Assembly (NCBI RefSeq): GCF_008042125.1
Contig: NZ_RDBI01000066.1
Coordinates: 180,525-228,102, forward strand
Length of the DNA stretch: 47,578 nucleotides
Direction of reading: 5' to 3'
DNA from: Streptomyces sp. MS191
GTDB lineage: Bacteria; Actinomycetota; Actinomycetes; Streptomycetales; Streptomycetaceae
Notes under the pieces: model-generated
Databases searched by the model: none
What the model saw: only the letters and a program-made list of their open reading frames with translations
Told to the model about the DNA's origin: nothing
In this document: piece by piece, positions 35,469-44,926 of the stretch
Layout: each line of letters starts with the position of its first letter
Numbering within the stretch: position 1 is the first letter of the stretch
Program-made: the position numbers and the translations under genes

Positions 35469-36953
35469 GTGTCGGACCAACGAACCATCCACATCGACGG
35501 AGAGTGGCGAGCCGCCGCCTCCGGCGCCACGCGGGAGATCCTCGACCCGGCCGACGCCACCACCCTCGCGGTCGTGGCCGAGGGCGGCACGCAGGACGCC
35601 GACGCCGCGATCGCCGCCGCACGGACGGCATTCGACCAGGGCGCCTGGCCGCACACGCCCGTCGCCGAACGGGCCGCGCTGCTGCGCCGCGTCGCCGACC
35701 TGCTCCAGCGCGACCGGGAGACCCTCGGTCTGCTGGAGAGCCGCGACGCCGGAAAGACCCTGGAGGAAGGCCGCGTCGACGTCGACTGCGTCAGCGACGC
35801 CTTCCGCTACTTCGCCGACCTGGTCATCGGCGAGGGCGGCGGCCGGGTCGTCGACGCCGGTTCGCCCGACATCCACAGCGTCGTCGTCCACGAACCCGTC
35901 GGGGTGTGCGCCCTCATCACCCCCTGGAACTACCCCCTGCTCCAGGCGAGCTGGAAGATCGCCCCGGCCCTGGCCGCGGGCAACACCTTCGTCGTCAAAC
36001 CGAGCGAACTCACCCCGCTCACCACCGTCGCGCTGCTCGGCCTGCTCGCGGAGGCGGGCCTGCCGTCCGGCGTCGCCAACCTCGTCACCGGCCCGGGGGA
36101 CACCGTCGGCGCACGGCTCGCCGAGCACCCCGGCGTCGACCTCGTCTCCTTCACCGGCGGACTGGTCAGCGGCACGAACGTGATGCGCGCCGCCGCCGAC
36201 GGCGTCAAGAAGGTCGCCCTCGAACTCGGCGGCAAGAACCCCAACGTGGTCTTCGCCGACGCCTGCACCACCGACGAGGGCTTCGACACCGCCGTCGACC
36301 AGGCCCTCAACGCCGCGTTCATCCACAGCGGCCAGGTCTGCTCGGCCGGCTCCCGCCTCATCGTCGAGGAGTCGCTGCGCGAGCGGTTCGTCGCCGAACT
36401 CGCCCGCCGCGCCGACCTGATCCGCCTCGGCCGAGGCACCGACCCGGGCGTCGAGTGCGGCCCCCTCGTCTCCGCCCGGCAGCTCGCGAGGACCGAGGAG
36501 TACGTCGCCTCCGCCCTCGCCGAGGGCGCCGTCCTGCGCGCCGGCGGCCGGCGCCCCGAAGGCCCCGGCCACTTCTACCGCCCGACCGTCCTCGACCACT
36601 GCCACCGCGGCATGCGCGTCGTCCGCGAGGAGGTCTTCGGCCCGGTCCTGACCGTCGAGACCTTCCGCACCGAGGACGAGGCCGTCGAACTCGCCAACGA
36701 CACCGAGTACGGCCTCGCCGGCGGCGTCTGGTCGGCCGACGCCGCCCGCGCCCGCCGGGTCGCCGGCCGGCTGCGCCACGGCACCGTCTGGATCAACGAC
36801 TTCCACCCCTACCTCCCGCAGGCGGAGTGGGGCGGCTTCGGCAAGAGCGGCATCGGCCGCGAACTCGGCCCCGCCGGGCTCGCCGAGTACCGCGAGACCA
36901 AGCACGTCTACCAGAACCTCGCCCCGCGCCCCGTGCGCTGGTTCGCGGGCTGA
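35469..36953 (+). CDS. betB: Betaine-aldehyde dehydrogenase-like NAD(P)-dependent aldehyde dehydrogenase
   Basis: The 494-residue enzyme has the ALDH signatures GVCALITPWNYPLLQASWKIAPALAAGNTFVVKPSE, the catalytic Glu in VALELGGKNPNVVFADA and the catalytic Cys in HSGQVCSAGSRL, with EEVFGPVLTVETF and WGGFGKSGIGRELG near the end. It probably oxidises betaine aldehyde to glycine betaine, because the next gene makes that aldehyde and the following genes import betaine-like compounds. The GTG start at 35469 has GGAAGG upstream. The usual SGS/TGS residue triplet after the NAD fold reads FTGGLVSGTNV. It is the first gene of a five-gene operon. Confidence 0.9.
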   Translation: MSDQRTIHIDGEWRAAASGATREILDPADATTLAVVAEGGTQDADAAIAAARTAFDQGAWPHTPVAERAALLRRVADLLQRDRETLGLLESRDAGKTLEEGRVDVDCVSDAFRYFADLVIGEGGGRVVDAGSPDIHSVVVHEPVGVCALITPWNYPLLQASWKIAPALAAGNTFVVKPSELTPLTTVALLGLLAEAGLPSGVANLVTGPGDTVGARLAEHPGVDLVSFTGGLVSGTNVMRAAADGVKKVALELGGKNPNVVFADACTTDEGFDTAVDQALNAAFIHSGQVCSAGSRLIVEESLRERFVAELARRADLIRLGRGTDPGVECGPLVSARQLARTEEYVASALAEGAVLRAGGRRPEGPGHFYRPTVLDHCHRGMRVVREEVFGPVLTVETFRTEDEAVELANDTEYGLAGGVWSADAARARRVAGRLRHGTVWINDFHPYLPQAEWGGFGKSGIGRELGPAGLAEYRETKHVYQNLAPRPVRWFAG

Positions 36954-36970
36954 GCCGGGAGAACAACACC

Positions 36971-38491
36971 ATGAGCACCACGTACGACTACGTCATCGTC
37001 GGTGGCGGCACCGCCGGTTCCGTCCTGGCCCGCCGCCTCACCGATGACCCCGACGTCACCGTCGCCGTCATCGAGGGCGGCCCCTCCGACGTCGACCGGC
37101 CCGACGTCCTGACCCTGCGCCGCTGGATGGGCCTGCTCGGCGGAGACCTCGACTACGACTACCCCACCACCGCACAGCCCCGGGGCAACTCGCACATCCG
37201 GCACAGCCGCGCCCGGGTGCTCGGCGGCTGCTCCTCGCACAACACCCTCATATCCTTCAAGCCGCTGCCGTCCGACTGGGACGAGTGGGCCGAGGCGGGC
37301 GCGGACGGCTGGGACGCGCGGGCCATGGAGCCGTACTTCGACCGGCTCCTGAACAACATCGTCCCGGTCGACGAGAACGACCGCAACGCCATCGCCCGCG
37401 ACTTCGTCGACGCCGCGCAGGGAGCCCTGGGCGTGCCCCGCGTCGAGGGGTTCAACAAGGCCCCCTTCCACGAGGGCGTCGGGTTCTTCGACCTCGCCTA
37501 CCACCCCGAGGACAACAAGCGCTCCTCCGCCTCGGTCGCGTACCTCCACCCCGTCATGGACCGGCGCCCCAACCTCCGCCTGATGCTGGAGACCTGGGCG
37601 TTCCGCCTGGAACTCGACGGCACCCGGGCCCGCGGCGTCCACGTGCGCACCAAGGAGGGGGCGGAACTCCTCGTCGAGGCACGCCGCGAGGTCCTCGTCT
37701 GCGCCGGAGCCGTCGACACCCCGCGGCTGCTCCTCCACTCCGGCATCGGCCCCAAGGCGGACCTGGAGGCGCTCGGCATCCCCGTCGCGCACGACCTGCC
37801 GGGCGTCGGCGAGAACCTGCTCGACCACCCCGAGTCGGTCATCGTCTGGGAGACCCACGGACCCATCCCGGAGAACTCCGCGATGGACAGCGACGCCGGA
37901 CTCTTCGTACGGCGCGACCCTTCGTCCCCCGGCCCGGACCTGATGTTCCACTTCTACCAGGTCCCCTTCACCGACAATCCGGAGCGGCTGGGCTACGAGC
38001 GGCCCGCCCACGGCGTGTCGATGACCCCGAACATCCCCAAGCCGCGCAGCCGCGGCCGGCTCTACCTCACCAGCGCCGACCCCGAGGTCAAGCCCGCCCT
38101 GGACTTCCGCTACTTCACGGACGAGGACGACTACGACGGCCGCACCCTCGTCGACGGCATCAAGATCGCCCGCGAGATCGCCCGCCGCGAGCCGCTCGCC
38201 GGCTGGCTCAAGCGCGAGGTCTGCCCCGGGCCCGAGATCACCGACGACGAGGAACTCGGCGCCTACGCCCGTCAGGTCGCCCACACCGTCTACCACCCCG
38301 CCGGCACCTGCCGGATGGGCGCCGCCGACGACGCACACGCCGTGGTCGACCCGGACCTCAAGGTGCGCGGCCTCGACGGCCTGCGCATCGCCGACGCGTC
38401 CGTCTTCCCGACCATGCCCGCCGTGAACCCGATGATCGGCGTCCTCATGGTCGGCGAGAAGTGTGCCGAACTCCTGGGAGGTCATGCCTGA
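36971..38491 (+). CDS. Choline oxidase / choline dehydrogenase-like GMC flavoprotein
   Basis: The 506-residue protein has the FAD loop [17 protein letters not shown] and the FAD-attachment region [12 protein letters not shown] with His90 matching the covalent His99 of Arthrobacter choline oxidase. It also has DHPESV (Glu312 equivalent), [10 protein letters not shown] (His351), [13 protein letters not shown] (His466) and [16 protein letters not shown] (Asn510). It reads closer to choline oxidase than to BetA dehydrogenase. It would oxidise choline to betaine aldehyde. GGGAGAA precedes ATG 36971; its stop overlaps the ATPase start by one base. Confidence 0.88.
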   Translation: MSTTYDYVIVGGGTAGSVLARRLTDDPDVTVAVIEGGPSDVDRPDVLTLRRWMGLLGGDLDYDYPTTAQPRGNSHIRHSRARVLGGCSSHNTLISFKPLPSDWDEWAEAGADGWDARAMEPYFDRLLNNIVPVDENDRNAIARDFVDAAQGALGVPRVEGFNKAPFHEGVGFFDLAYHPEDNKRSSASVAYLHPVMDRRPNLRLMLETWAFRLELDGTRARGVHVRTKEGAELLVEARREVLVCAGAVDTPRLLLHSGIGPKADLEALGIPVAHDLPGVGENLLDHPESVIVWETHGPIPENSAMDSDAGLFVRRDPSSPGPDLMFHFYQVPFTDNPERLGYERPAHGVSMTPNIPKPRSRGRLYLTSADPEVKPALDFRYFTDEDDYDGRTLVDGIKIAREIARREPLAGWLKREVCPGPEITDDEELGAYARQVAHTVYHPAGTCRMGAADDAHAVVDPDLKVRGLDGLRIADASVFPTMPAVNPMIGVLMVGEKCAELLGGHA

Positions 38492-39534
38492 TGAACACGC
38501 CGTCCGCCTTCTCCGTCCAGAACCTCTGGAAGGTCTTCGGCCCCAAGGCCGACCGGGTCCCCGGCTCCGAACTGGCCGCACTGCCGCCCGCCGAACTCCG
38601 TGAGCGCACCGGCTGCACCGCCGCCGTCCGGGACGTCTCCTTCGACGTCCACCAGGGTGAGGTCTTCGTCGTCATGGGCCTGTCCGGCTCCGGCAAGTCC
38701 ACCCTCGTGCGCTGCCTGACCCGGCTCATCGAGCCCACCTCCGGCAGCGTCGCCATGGAGGGCGAGGACGTCCTGTCCATGGACAGGGCCCGGCTGCGCG
38801 AACTGCGCCGCCACCGCGCCTCGATGGTCTTCCAGCACTTCGGCCTGCTGCCGCACCGCTCCGTGCTCGACAACGTCGCCTACGGCCTGGAGATCCAGGG
38901 GATGGGCCGTGCCGAGCGCCGCGCCAAGGCCGCCGAGGCCGTCGACAAGGTCGGCCTCGCCGGACTCGAGGACCGCAGGCCCGGCCAGCTCTCCGGCGGC
39001 CAGCAGCAGCGCGTGGGCCTCGCCCGGGCGCTCGTCGTCGACCCCGAAGTGCTCCTGTTCGACGAGCCGTTCAGCGCGCTCGACCCGCTGATCCGGCGGG
39101 ACATGCAGGAGGAGGTCGTCCGCCTGCACCGGGAGGAGGGCCGCACCATGGTCTTCATCACCCACGACCTCAGCGAGGCCCTGCGACTGGGCTCCCGCAT
39201 CGCCCTGATGCGCGACGGCCGCATCGTCCAGCTCGGCACCCCCGAGGAGATCGTCGGTTCGCCCGCCGACGACTACGTCCGCGACTTCGTCCGCGACGTC
39301 CCGCGCGAGCAGGTCGTCACCGTCCGCACCGCCATGCGACCGCCCTGCGGCGACGAGGCCGACCACGGCCCCGCCCTCGCCCCCGGCGCGACCGTCTCCG
39401 AGGCCATCGAGGCCGTCGCCCGCAGCGGCGGCCCGGTCCGGGTCCTCGACCAGGGCCGTTGCGTCGGCATCGTCGACGACAGGGAACTGCTGTCGGTCGT
39501 CGCCGGTGTCCCGACCGGGAAGGCGGCAGCATGA
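38491..39534 (+). CDS. Quaternary-amine (glycine betaine/choline) ABC transporter ATPase
   Basis: The 347-residue ATPase has Walker [10 protein letters not shown], the Q-loop [25 protein letters not shown], signature [15 protein letters not shown], Walker [15 protein letters not shown] and the switch histidine ITHDLSEAL. The family marks FGLLPHRSV and the N-terminal [12 protein letters not shown] with a following spacer helix ([18 protein letters not shown]) place it with ProV/OpuAA. A C-terminal region ([22 protein letters not shown]) looks like a single CBS-like module, which in relatives senses ionic strength. It is joined to the upstream and downstream genes by overlapping stop/start codons. 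Confidence 0.93.
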   Translation: MNTPSAFSVQNLWKVFGPKADRVPGSELAALPPAELRERTGCTAAVRDVSFDVHQGEVFVVMGLSGSGKSTLVRCLTRLIEPTSGSVAMEGEDVLSMDRARLRELRRHRASMVFQHFGLLPHRSVLDNVAYGLEIQGMGRAERRAKAAEAVDKVGLAGLEDRRPGQLSGGQQQRVGLARALVVDPEVLLFDEPFSALDPLIRRDMQEEVVRLHREEGRTMVFITHDLSEALRLGSRIALMRDGRIVQLGTPEEIVGSPADDYVRDFVRDVPREQVVTVRTAMRPPCGDEADHGPALAPGATVSEAIEAVARSGGPVRVLDQGRCVGIVDDRELLSVVAGVPTGKAAA

Positions 39535-41483
39535 CCGCAGCCGTCAGCGCACCCCTGCGCGAGTCCGGCGCGGTCTCCCGCGCCGCCCTCCGCAGGTACC
39601 TGCCCCTCGCCCTCGCCGTCGTCGTGCTCGTCCCGCTGGGCATCCTGCTCGCGGGCGGCGGCAGCTGGCCCGCCTCCCTGACCGTCGACCTGTCCGGCCC
39701 GCTCGGCCGGACCGGCGACTGGATCATCGACAACCGCGACGACCACCCGGTCTTCCTGTACTTCCTCGGCCACGTCAGCAACGGCGTCGTGCTGTCCGTC
39801 CGCGGCGTCTACCTGCTGCTCCTCGCCGCCGGCTGGGCCGGCGTCACCGCGGCCGGCGGTCTGATCGCCTGGCGCGTCGCCGGACCGCGCCTCGCGCTCA
39901 CGACCGCCGGCGCCTTCGCCGTCTGCGGTCTGCTCGGCATGTGGGTCCCCACCATGCAGACCCTGGCCCTCATGGTCGTCGCGGTCGCCGCGTCCGTGCT
40001 GGTCGGCGGCGTCCTCGGACTGGCCGCCGGCCTCTCCGACCGGACCTTCCGCGCCCTGCGCCCGGTCCTGGACACCATGCAGGTCCTGCCCGCCTTCGCC
40101 TACCTGCTGCCGGTCGTCCTCGTCTTCGGCATCGGCGTCCCCGCGGCCGTCCTCGCCACCGTCGTCTACGCCGCCCCGCCGATGGCGCGGCTCACCGCAC
40201 TCGGCCTGCGCGACGCCGACCCCGGCGTCCTGGAGGCCGTGGACTCGCTCGGCGCGACCGGCCGGCAGCGGCTGCTCAGCGCCCGCCTCCCGCTCGCCCG
40301 CAAGGAACTCCTCCTCGGCGTCAACCAGTCGATCATGATGGCGCTGTCGATGGCCGTCATCGCCTCGGTCATCGGCGCCGGCGGACTCGGCGACCGCGTC
40401 TACCAGGCCCTCGCCTCGGTCGACGTCGGCGCGGCCCTCGCCGCCGGCATCCCGATCGTGCTCCTCGCGGTCGTCCTCGACCGCACCGCCGGCGCGGCCG
40501 GCGCCCGGATCGGCGCCGCACCCCGCACCTCCGCCCTGCGCGGCCTGCGCGGCTGGGCCGTCGCCGCGGCCGCGGCGACCGCGGCTGCCGTCGCCGGCCG
40601 CCTCGCGGGCCACGCGGCCTGGCCGGGCACCTGGCACCTCGACATCGCCGAACCCGTCAACAAGGTCGTCGACTGGATGACCGCCCACCTCTACTCGGGC
40701 GTCCCGGTCATCGGCGGCACCGCCGACTGGGCGGCCCACTTCACCCAGTGGGTGCTCGACCCGCTGCGCTCGGGCCTCCAGGCGCTGCCCTGGTGGGCGG
40801 TCCTGCTGCTCGTCGGCGTGCTCGCCCTGCTGGTCGGCACCTGGCGCACCGCCCTGACCGCCGTCCTCGCGATGGCCGGCATCGGCGTCCTGGGTGTGTG
40901 GGACGCCTCGCTCGACACCCTCTCCCAGGTGCTCGCCGCCGTCGCCGTCACCCTCGTGATCGGCTTCGCCGTCGCGATCGCCGCCGCCCGCAGCACCCGC
41001 GTCGAGCGCGCGCTGCGCCCCGTCCTGGACGTCTTCCAGACCCTGCCGCAGTTCGTCTACCTGATCCCCGTCGTCGCCCTCTTCGGCGTCGGCCGGGCCC
41101 CGGCGGTCGCCGCCGCCGTCGTCTACGCGCTGCCCGCCGTCGTCCGCATCACCACCCAGGGACTGCGCGGCGTCGACCCGGTGGCCCTGGAGTCCGCCCG
41201 CTCCCTGGGCGCGACCGGATTCCAGCAGCTGCGCCAGGTCCAGCTGCCGCTCGCCCGTCCGGCCCTGCTGCTCGCCGTCAACCAGGGCGTCGTCCTGGTG
41301 CTCGCCGTCGTCATCATCGGCGGCCTGGTCGGTGGCGGCGCGCTCGGCTACGACGTGGTGTTCGGCCTCGCCCAGGGCGACCTGGCCACCGGACTCGTCG
41401 CGGGCGCCGCGATCGTCTGCCTCGGCCTGATGCTCGACCGGGTGACCCAGCCGACCCGGACCACCCCCGAGAAGGAGGCCTGA
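39531..41483 (+). CDS. Fused double permease of the glycine betaine/choline ABC transporter
   Basis: The 650-residue protein contains two complete permease halves in one chain. Each has the EAA-type segment: [40 protein letters not shown] in the first and [40 protein letters not shown] in the second. Each also has [22 protein letters not shown] or [22 protein letters not shown] before it. Most ProW/OpuAB proteins have one such half and work as dimers; here one gene supplies both. The ATG overlaps the ATPase stop (ATGA). Confidence 0.93.
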   Translation: MTAAVSAPLRESGAVSRAALRRYLPLALAVVVLVPLGILLAGGGSWPASLTVDLSGPLGRTGDWIIDNRDDHPVFLYFLGHVSNGVVLSVRGVYLLLLAAGWAGVTAAGGLIAWRVAGPRLALTTAGAFAVCGLLGMWVPTMQTLALMVVAVAASVLVGGVLGLAAGLSDRTFRALRPVLDTMQVLPAFAYLLPVVLVFGIGVPAAVLATVVYAAPPMARLTALGLRDADPGVLEAVDSLGATGRQRLLSARLPLARKELLLGVNQSIMMALSMAVIASVIGAGGLGDRVYQALASVDVGAALAAGIPIVLLAVVLDRTAGAAGARIGAAPRTSALRGLRGWAVAAAAATAAAVAGRLAGHAAWPGTWHLDIAEPVNKVVDWMTAHLYSGVPVIGGTADWAAHFTQWVLDPLRSGLQALPWWAVLLLVGVLALLVGTWRTALTAVLAMAGIGVLGVWDASLDTLSQVLAAVAVTLVIGFAVAIAAARSTRVERALRPVLDVFQTLPQFVYLIPVVALFGVGRAPAVAAAVVYALPAVVRITTQGLRGVDPVALESARSLGATGFQQLRQVQLPLARPALLLAVNQGVVLVLAVVIIGGLVGGGALGYDVVFGLAQGDLATGLVAGAAIVCLGLMLDRVTQPTRTTPEKEA

Positions 41484-41484
41484 C

Positions 41485-42447
41485 ATGCGACTTCCGATCA
41501 TCGCCGGAGCCGCCGGACTCGGCCTGCTCGCCGTCGCCGTGACCGGCTGCGGCGCGGCCGACATGACCAAGCAGGCCTCCCCGTACGCCGCCGCGCAGGG
41601 CGCGCGGACCGTCACCCTCTCCACCCAGTCCTGGGTCGGCGCGCAGGCCAACGTGGCCGTCGCGCAGTACCTGCTCGAACACGAACTGGGCTACCGGGTC
41701 GACACCGTCCAGGTCGACGAGGTCCCCGCCTGGGACGCGCTCAGCCAGGGCCGCGTCGACGCGATCCTGGAGGACTGGGGCCACCCGGACCAGGAGAAGC
41801 GCTACGTCGACGACAAGAAGACCATCGTCCCCGGCGGCGACCTCGGAGTCACCGGCCACATCGGCTGGTTCGTCCCGACGTACTTCGCCGAGGCGCACCC
41901 CGACGTCACGGACTGGAAGAACCTCGACAAGTACGCCGACCAGCTCCGCACGCCCGAGAGCGGCGGCAAGGGCCAGCTCCTGGACGGCTCCCCGTCGTAC
42001 GTCACCAACGACAAGGCGCTGGTGAAGAACCTGGACCTGGACTACCAGGTCGTCTTCTCCGGCTCCGAGGCGGCCCAGATCACCCAGATCAAGCAGTTCG
42101 CCAAGGAGAAGAAGCCGTTCCTCACCTACTGGTACAAGCCCCAGTGGCTGTTCCAGAAGGTGCCGATGACGGAGGTGAAGCTGCCCGCCTACAAGGAGGG
42201 CTGCGACGCCGAGCCGGAGAAGGTGGCGTGCGCCTACCCGCACACCCCGCTGCAGAAGTTCCTCAACAGCGGATTCGAGCGGAACGGCGGGAAGGCGGCC
42301 GCGTTCCTGAAGAACTTCCGCTGGACCACCGAGGCACAGAACGACGTCGCCCTGATGATCGCCGAGGAGAAGCTCTCGCCCCAGGAGGCGGCGAAGAGGT
42401 GGGTCGACGCCAACGAGCCGACCTGGAAGGCATGGCTGCCGAAGTAG
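41485..42447 (+). CDS. Glycine betaine-binding lipoprotein (OpuAC-like)
   Basis: The 320-residue precursor has a lipobox VTGC after a hydrophobic segment and a tryptophan-rich ligand pocket as in OpuAC/ProX proteins: TLSTQSWVGAQANVAVAQYLLE, VDAILEDWGHPDQ, GHIGWFVPTYF and FLTYWYKPQWLFQ. The aromatic residues would cage a quaternary ammonium. It also has ADQLRTPESGGKGQLLDGSPSYV, typical of the group. It begins one base after the permease stop and ends the betaine operon, closed by strong hairpins. Confidence 0.93.
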   Translation: MRLPIIAGAAGLGLLAVAVTGCGAADMTKQASPYAAAQGARTVTLSTQSWVGAQANVAVAQYLLEHELGYRVDTVQVDEVPAWDALSQGRVDAILEDWGHPDQEKRYVDDKKTIVPGGDLGVTGHIGWFVPTYFAEAHPDVTDWKNLDKYADQLRTPESGGKGQLLDGSPSYVTNDKALVKNLDLDYQVVFSGSEAAQITQIKQFAKEKKPFLTYWYKPQWLFQKVPMTEVKLPAYKEGCDAEPEKVACAYPHTPLQKFLNSGFERNGGKAAAFLKNFRWTTEAQNDVALMIAEEKLSPQEAAKRWVDANEPTWKAWLPK

Positions 42448-42467
42448 CCGCGCCACCGCGAAGACAC

Positions 42468-42510
42468 GCACGGTCCCGTGTCGGCCGCACCGGCCGGCAC
42501 GGGACCGTGC
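42468..42510 (+). terminator. Terminator of the betaine operon
   Basis: Arms 42468-42480 and 42498-42510 match over 13 bp, with an inner 6-bp stem (42482-42487 with 42491-42496), 20 bases after the last stop. Confidence 0.85.
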
Positions 42511-42523
42511 GCCGCGCAGGCCC

Positions 42524-42567
42524 AGGTCCCGTCCGGGCGATCTTGGGGGATCGCCCGGACAGGACCT
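42524..42567 (-). terminator. Terminator of the mannosyltransferase gene, overlapping its stop and a repeat
   Basis: Arms 42524-42542 and 42549-42567 pair over 19 positions with one mismatch around TTGGGG. The right arm contains the inverted AGGTCCTGTCC repeat (42557-42567) and reaches into the stop codon of the minus-strand gene. Confidence 0.75.
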
Positions 42568-43819
42568 AACCGGCCCAGCGTCCCGACATGAAGGCGACGG
42601 CGTACACCACGGACAGGGGCACCGTCAGGCACAGGTACACGGCGGAGAACCGCGGCCGCCGGTGCGCCCATCCGGCCAGCGCGATCCACAACGGCCACCA
42701 CAGCAGGCTGGCCCGCGGCACCGACGTGTACCAGTACGAGGTGCCGAGCGCCCAGAGCGTGAGGGCGACGTACAGCGCCTCGGGCCAATGCCGCCGCCGC
42801 ACCAGCAGCCCGAGCAGCGCGAGCCCGACCAGCATCGCGGCCAGTTCCGCCTGGAACATGAACGCGTAGGGCGTGGTCATCGTCTGCCCGAACGCCCCCT
42901 CCCAGGTCTGGGACCACGCCGACCACGGGGAGTGGAACTCGCGGTACCAGCCGCGCTCCTGCGCGTGCTTCCACGCCATCCAGTCGCCCGTCTCGGCGTG
43001 CAGGTACCACGTGTACAGCGCCGCGGGCACGGCCGGCAGCGCCTGCCACGGCGCGCGGCGCCGATGGCGTCGGTCGCTCCGCGCCACGAGCAGGAAGTGC
43101 AGGGCGATCCCGGCGGCGAGGAACAGCCCGCTGACCCGGACCGTCGTCGCCAGCGCCGTGAGCACGGCCGCCGCGGCCCACCGGTGACGCTGCGCGGCCA
43201 GCCACGCGGGCAGCGCCAGCGCGAGGAACAGCGCCTCGGTGTACCCCACTGCCAGGAAGACCCCGCAGGGCGAGGCGAGCAGGAACAGCACCGTCCGCCG
43301 CCCGCCCTCGGCGTCGGGCAGCGACGGCCGGGCCAGCCGGGCCAGGGCGACCACGGCCACGCCTCCCGCCACGAAGGAGATCAGCAGTCCGGCCGCGGTC
43401 CAGTCGGCCACGACGACGTGCACCGCCCGCAGCAGCAGCGGAAACCCGGGGAAGAACGCCTCGCGGTTGTCACCGCCGCCGGGCCCCGGGTCGGCGGGGA
43501 AGTAGCCGTCGCGGGCGATGTGCAGATAGTGGCCCCAGTCCCAGTGCTCGAACGGAGCGAGGGGGCCGGCCGGGACGTGGCTCCCGGCATCGGCGGGGAA
43601 CAGCCGGCGGGTGCAGTACGCGACCACCCAGACGCCGGCCCGTACGGCCAGATACAGGACCAGCACCTCGCCGTCGCCGGGCTGGAGCCGGAGGACGCGC
43701 CGGACGTGTCCGGCGGTACGTCCGGCCGGCCGCTCCGCCGGCGCGGGAGCGGACCTCGTGGGCCGGAGGGGTGGGGCGGCGAGCGCGCGTTCACGTGCCG
43801 CGGGCGGCTGGAGCGTCAT
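42566..43819 (-). CDS. PIG-V-like mannosyltransferase family membrane protein
   Basis: ATG 43819 gives 417 residues; an upstream in-frame start at 43885 would add 22 residues and cannot be excluded. After a 45-residue disordered arm, hydrophobic spans alternate with loops. An acidic loop (FEHWDWGHYLHIARDGYF, then DNREAFFPGFPLLLRAV) contains the conserved WD..HY and FFPxFP patterns of PIG-V/GT-C mannosyltransferases. The later TTVRVSGLFLAAGIALHF and WYTSVPRASLLWWPLWIAL also fit. It probably uses a lipid-linked sugar donor on the outer face of the membrane. It stands alone between hairpins. Confidence 0.85.
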   Translation of the reverse strand: MTLQPPAARERALAAPPLRPTRSAPAPAERPAGRTAGHVRRVLRLQPGDGEVLVLYLAVRAGVWVVAYCTRRLFPADAGSHVPAGPLAPFEHWDWGHYLHIARDGYFPADPGPGGGDNREAFFPGFPLLLRAVHVVVADWTAAGLLISFVAGGVAVVALARLARPSLPDAEGGRRTVLFLLASPCGVFLAVGYTEALFLALALPAWLAAQRHRWAAAAVLTALATTVRVSGLFLAAGIALHFLLVARSDRRHRRRAPWQALPAVPAALYTWYLHAETGDWMAWKHAQERGWYREFHSPWSAWSQTWEGAFGQTMTTPYAFMFQAELAAMLVGLALLGLLVRRRHWPEALYVALTLWALGTSYWYTSVPRASLLWWPLWIALAGWAHRRPRFSAVYLCLTVPLSVVYAVAFMSGRWAG

Positions 43820-43900
43820 CGGGAGGGGCTCTCTCGGGTGTCTGCGGGCATGCTCGACCGCCCCGCGTGCGGGGTGGACGAGCATGCGGGGTGAGCGGGG

Positions 43901-44311
43901 TCAGGGCCGGGTGGTGGCGGAGCCGCCGGACGGCGGCTGGGTCCGCGTCGCGGAGGGGCCGCCACCGGGCGGCGTCGTGCCGGGCGTCGCGGAGTTGCCG
44001 GTGTCAGACGTGTCCAGCGGCGTGGAGGCGGTCGCCGACGGCGCGACGGTGGGCAGCGCCGACTCACCGGGCGACGGGGTGGTGGCGGGCACCACCGGCG
44101 CCGGCCGGTTCGTCACGAGGGCCGCCGTCGCGGCGCCGCCGCCCGCCAGGACGAGACACGCCGCCGCGGCGACTCCGGCGAGCCGGCGCCGCCGGGCGCG
44201 CCGGCCCCGCTCGGCGATGTGCCCGAACGGCGGGGCGGCGGCCCTCGCCTGCCCCGAGTCGGCCGCCTGCCGGAACAGCTGCCGCAACGGGTCGTGATGG
44301 GGCTCAGGCAC
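43901..44311 (-). CDS. Small single-pass membrane protein paired with the sigma factor
   Basis: The 136-residue protein starts eight bases inside the sigma-factor gene, so the two are coupled. It has a cytoplasmic N-terminus of about 45 residues (DPLRQLFRQAADSGQARAAAPPFGHIAERGRRARRRR), one span (LAGVAAAACLVLAGGGAATAALV) and a Thr/Pro/Ser-rich outer tail. The position downstream of a sigma gene and the topology are those of a membrane anti-sigma factor, but no zinc-binding HxxxCxxC site is visible. The regulatory role is inferred from context. Confidence 0.8.
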   Translation of the reverse strand: MPEPHHDPLRQLFRQAADSGQARAAAPPFGHIAERGRRARRRRLAGVAAAACLVLAGGGAATAALVTNRPAPVVPATTPSPGESALPTVAPSATASTPLDTSDTGNSATPGTTPPGGGPSATRTQPPSGGSATTRP

Positions 44312-44837
44312 CGGGGGCCTCCTCGATACGCGGGTCCTGCAGACGATCGGCCAGCGCCGTACGGGCGCGGCCCAGATGGGTCTTGACGGTGCTGGCGGAC
44401 ATGCCGGTCTCGGCAGCGATCTGCTCGACGGTCAGGTCGCACAGGTAATGCAGCGTCACGGCCCGGCGCTGCCGGTCCGGAAGCCCGCGCAGGGCGTCGA
44501 CCAACGCCACCTGCTCGGGGCCCGGCCCGGCGACCTCCACCGGAGCGTCCCGGCGCCGCCAGGCCTCCGCCGACCGCCGCCGCACCCGCCACCGGCTCAC
44601 CGCCAGCCGCCAGGCGACCGTCCTGATCCACGCCTCCGGCCGCCCGTCCCGATCCAGCTGCCGCCGCCGGCCCCAGCCCCTGACGAACGCCTCCTGCACC
44701 ACGTCCTGGGCCTCGTGCAGGTCACCGAGCATCACGTACAACTGGCCCGTCAGACGGGCCGCCGTCTGGGCGTAGAACTCTTCGAACTCCTCGACGGTCA
44801 ACAGCCACTCCCGGATCTCTCTTGCTTCACCCCGCAT
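44304..44837 (-). CDS. SigE-family (ECF-like) RNA polymerase sigma factor
   Basis: The 177-residue protein starts at ATG 44837. Region 2 shows EEFYAQTAARLTGQLYVMLGDLHEAQDVVQEAFVRGWGRR and WIRTVAWRLAVSRWR; region 4 shows LPDRQRRAVTLHYLCDLTVEQIAAETGMSASTVKTHLGRARTALA. This is the Streptomyces SigE-family type with no extra domain. It is downstream of a SpoIIE-type phosphatase gene and upstream of the overlapping small membrane protein. The target promoter is unknown. Confidence 0.92.
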   Translation of the reverse strand: MRGEAREIREWLLTVEEFEEFYAQTAARLTGQLYVMLGDLHEAQDVVQEAFVRGWGRRRQLDRDGRPEAWIRTVAWRLAVSRWRVRRRSAEAWRRRDAPVEVAGPGPEQVALVDALRGLPDRQRRAVTLHYLCDLTVEQIAAETGMSASTVKTHLGRARTALADRLQDPRIEEAPGA

Positions 44838-44883
44838 ACGCCCCTGCCACGACGTCCGGTCGACACGGACGGGGAAGGAAGTC

Positions 44884-44926
44884 CGTGACGCCCGTCACAC
44901 CCCCCGGCCCCGGTGTGACGGTCACG
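44884..44926 (-). terminator. Imperfect hairpin at the end of the phosphatase gene
   Basis: The stem pairs 44884-44901 with 44912-44926 (a three-base bulge). The right arm includes the stop codon of the phosphatase gene, so transcription may partly stop before the sigma-factor gene. Confidence 0.6.

Noticed and set aside
33716..36968. Long plus-strand open frame running into the choline oxidase-like gene
   Set aside because: The part before 36971 is a shifted reading of the hydrolase, the MarR region and betB, rich in Arg and Pro. Only the portion from ATG 36971 has a ribosome site and family motifs.
39273..41651. Long minus-strand open frame opposite the double permease
   Set aside because: Asp/Gly/Glu-rich antisense shadow of the permease gene; no start signal and no domain.
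43820..43885. N-terminal extension of the mannosyltransferase from 43885
   Set aside because: The added residues are Arg/His/Pro-rich and the family does not need them; ATG 43819 is preferred though its ribosome site is also weak.
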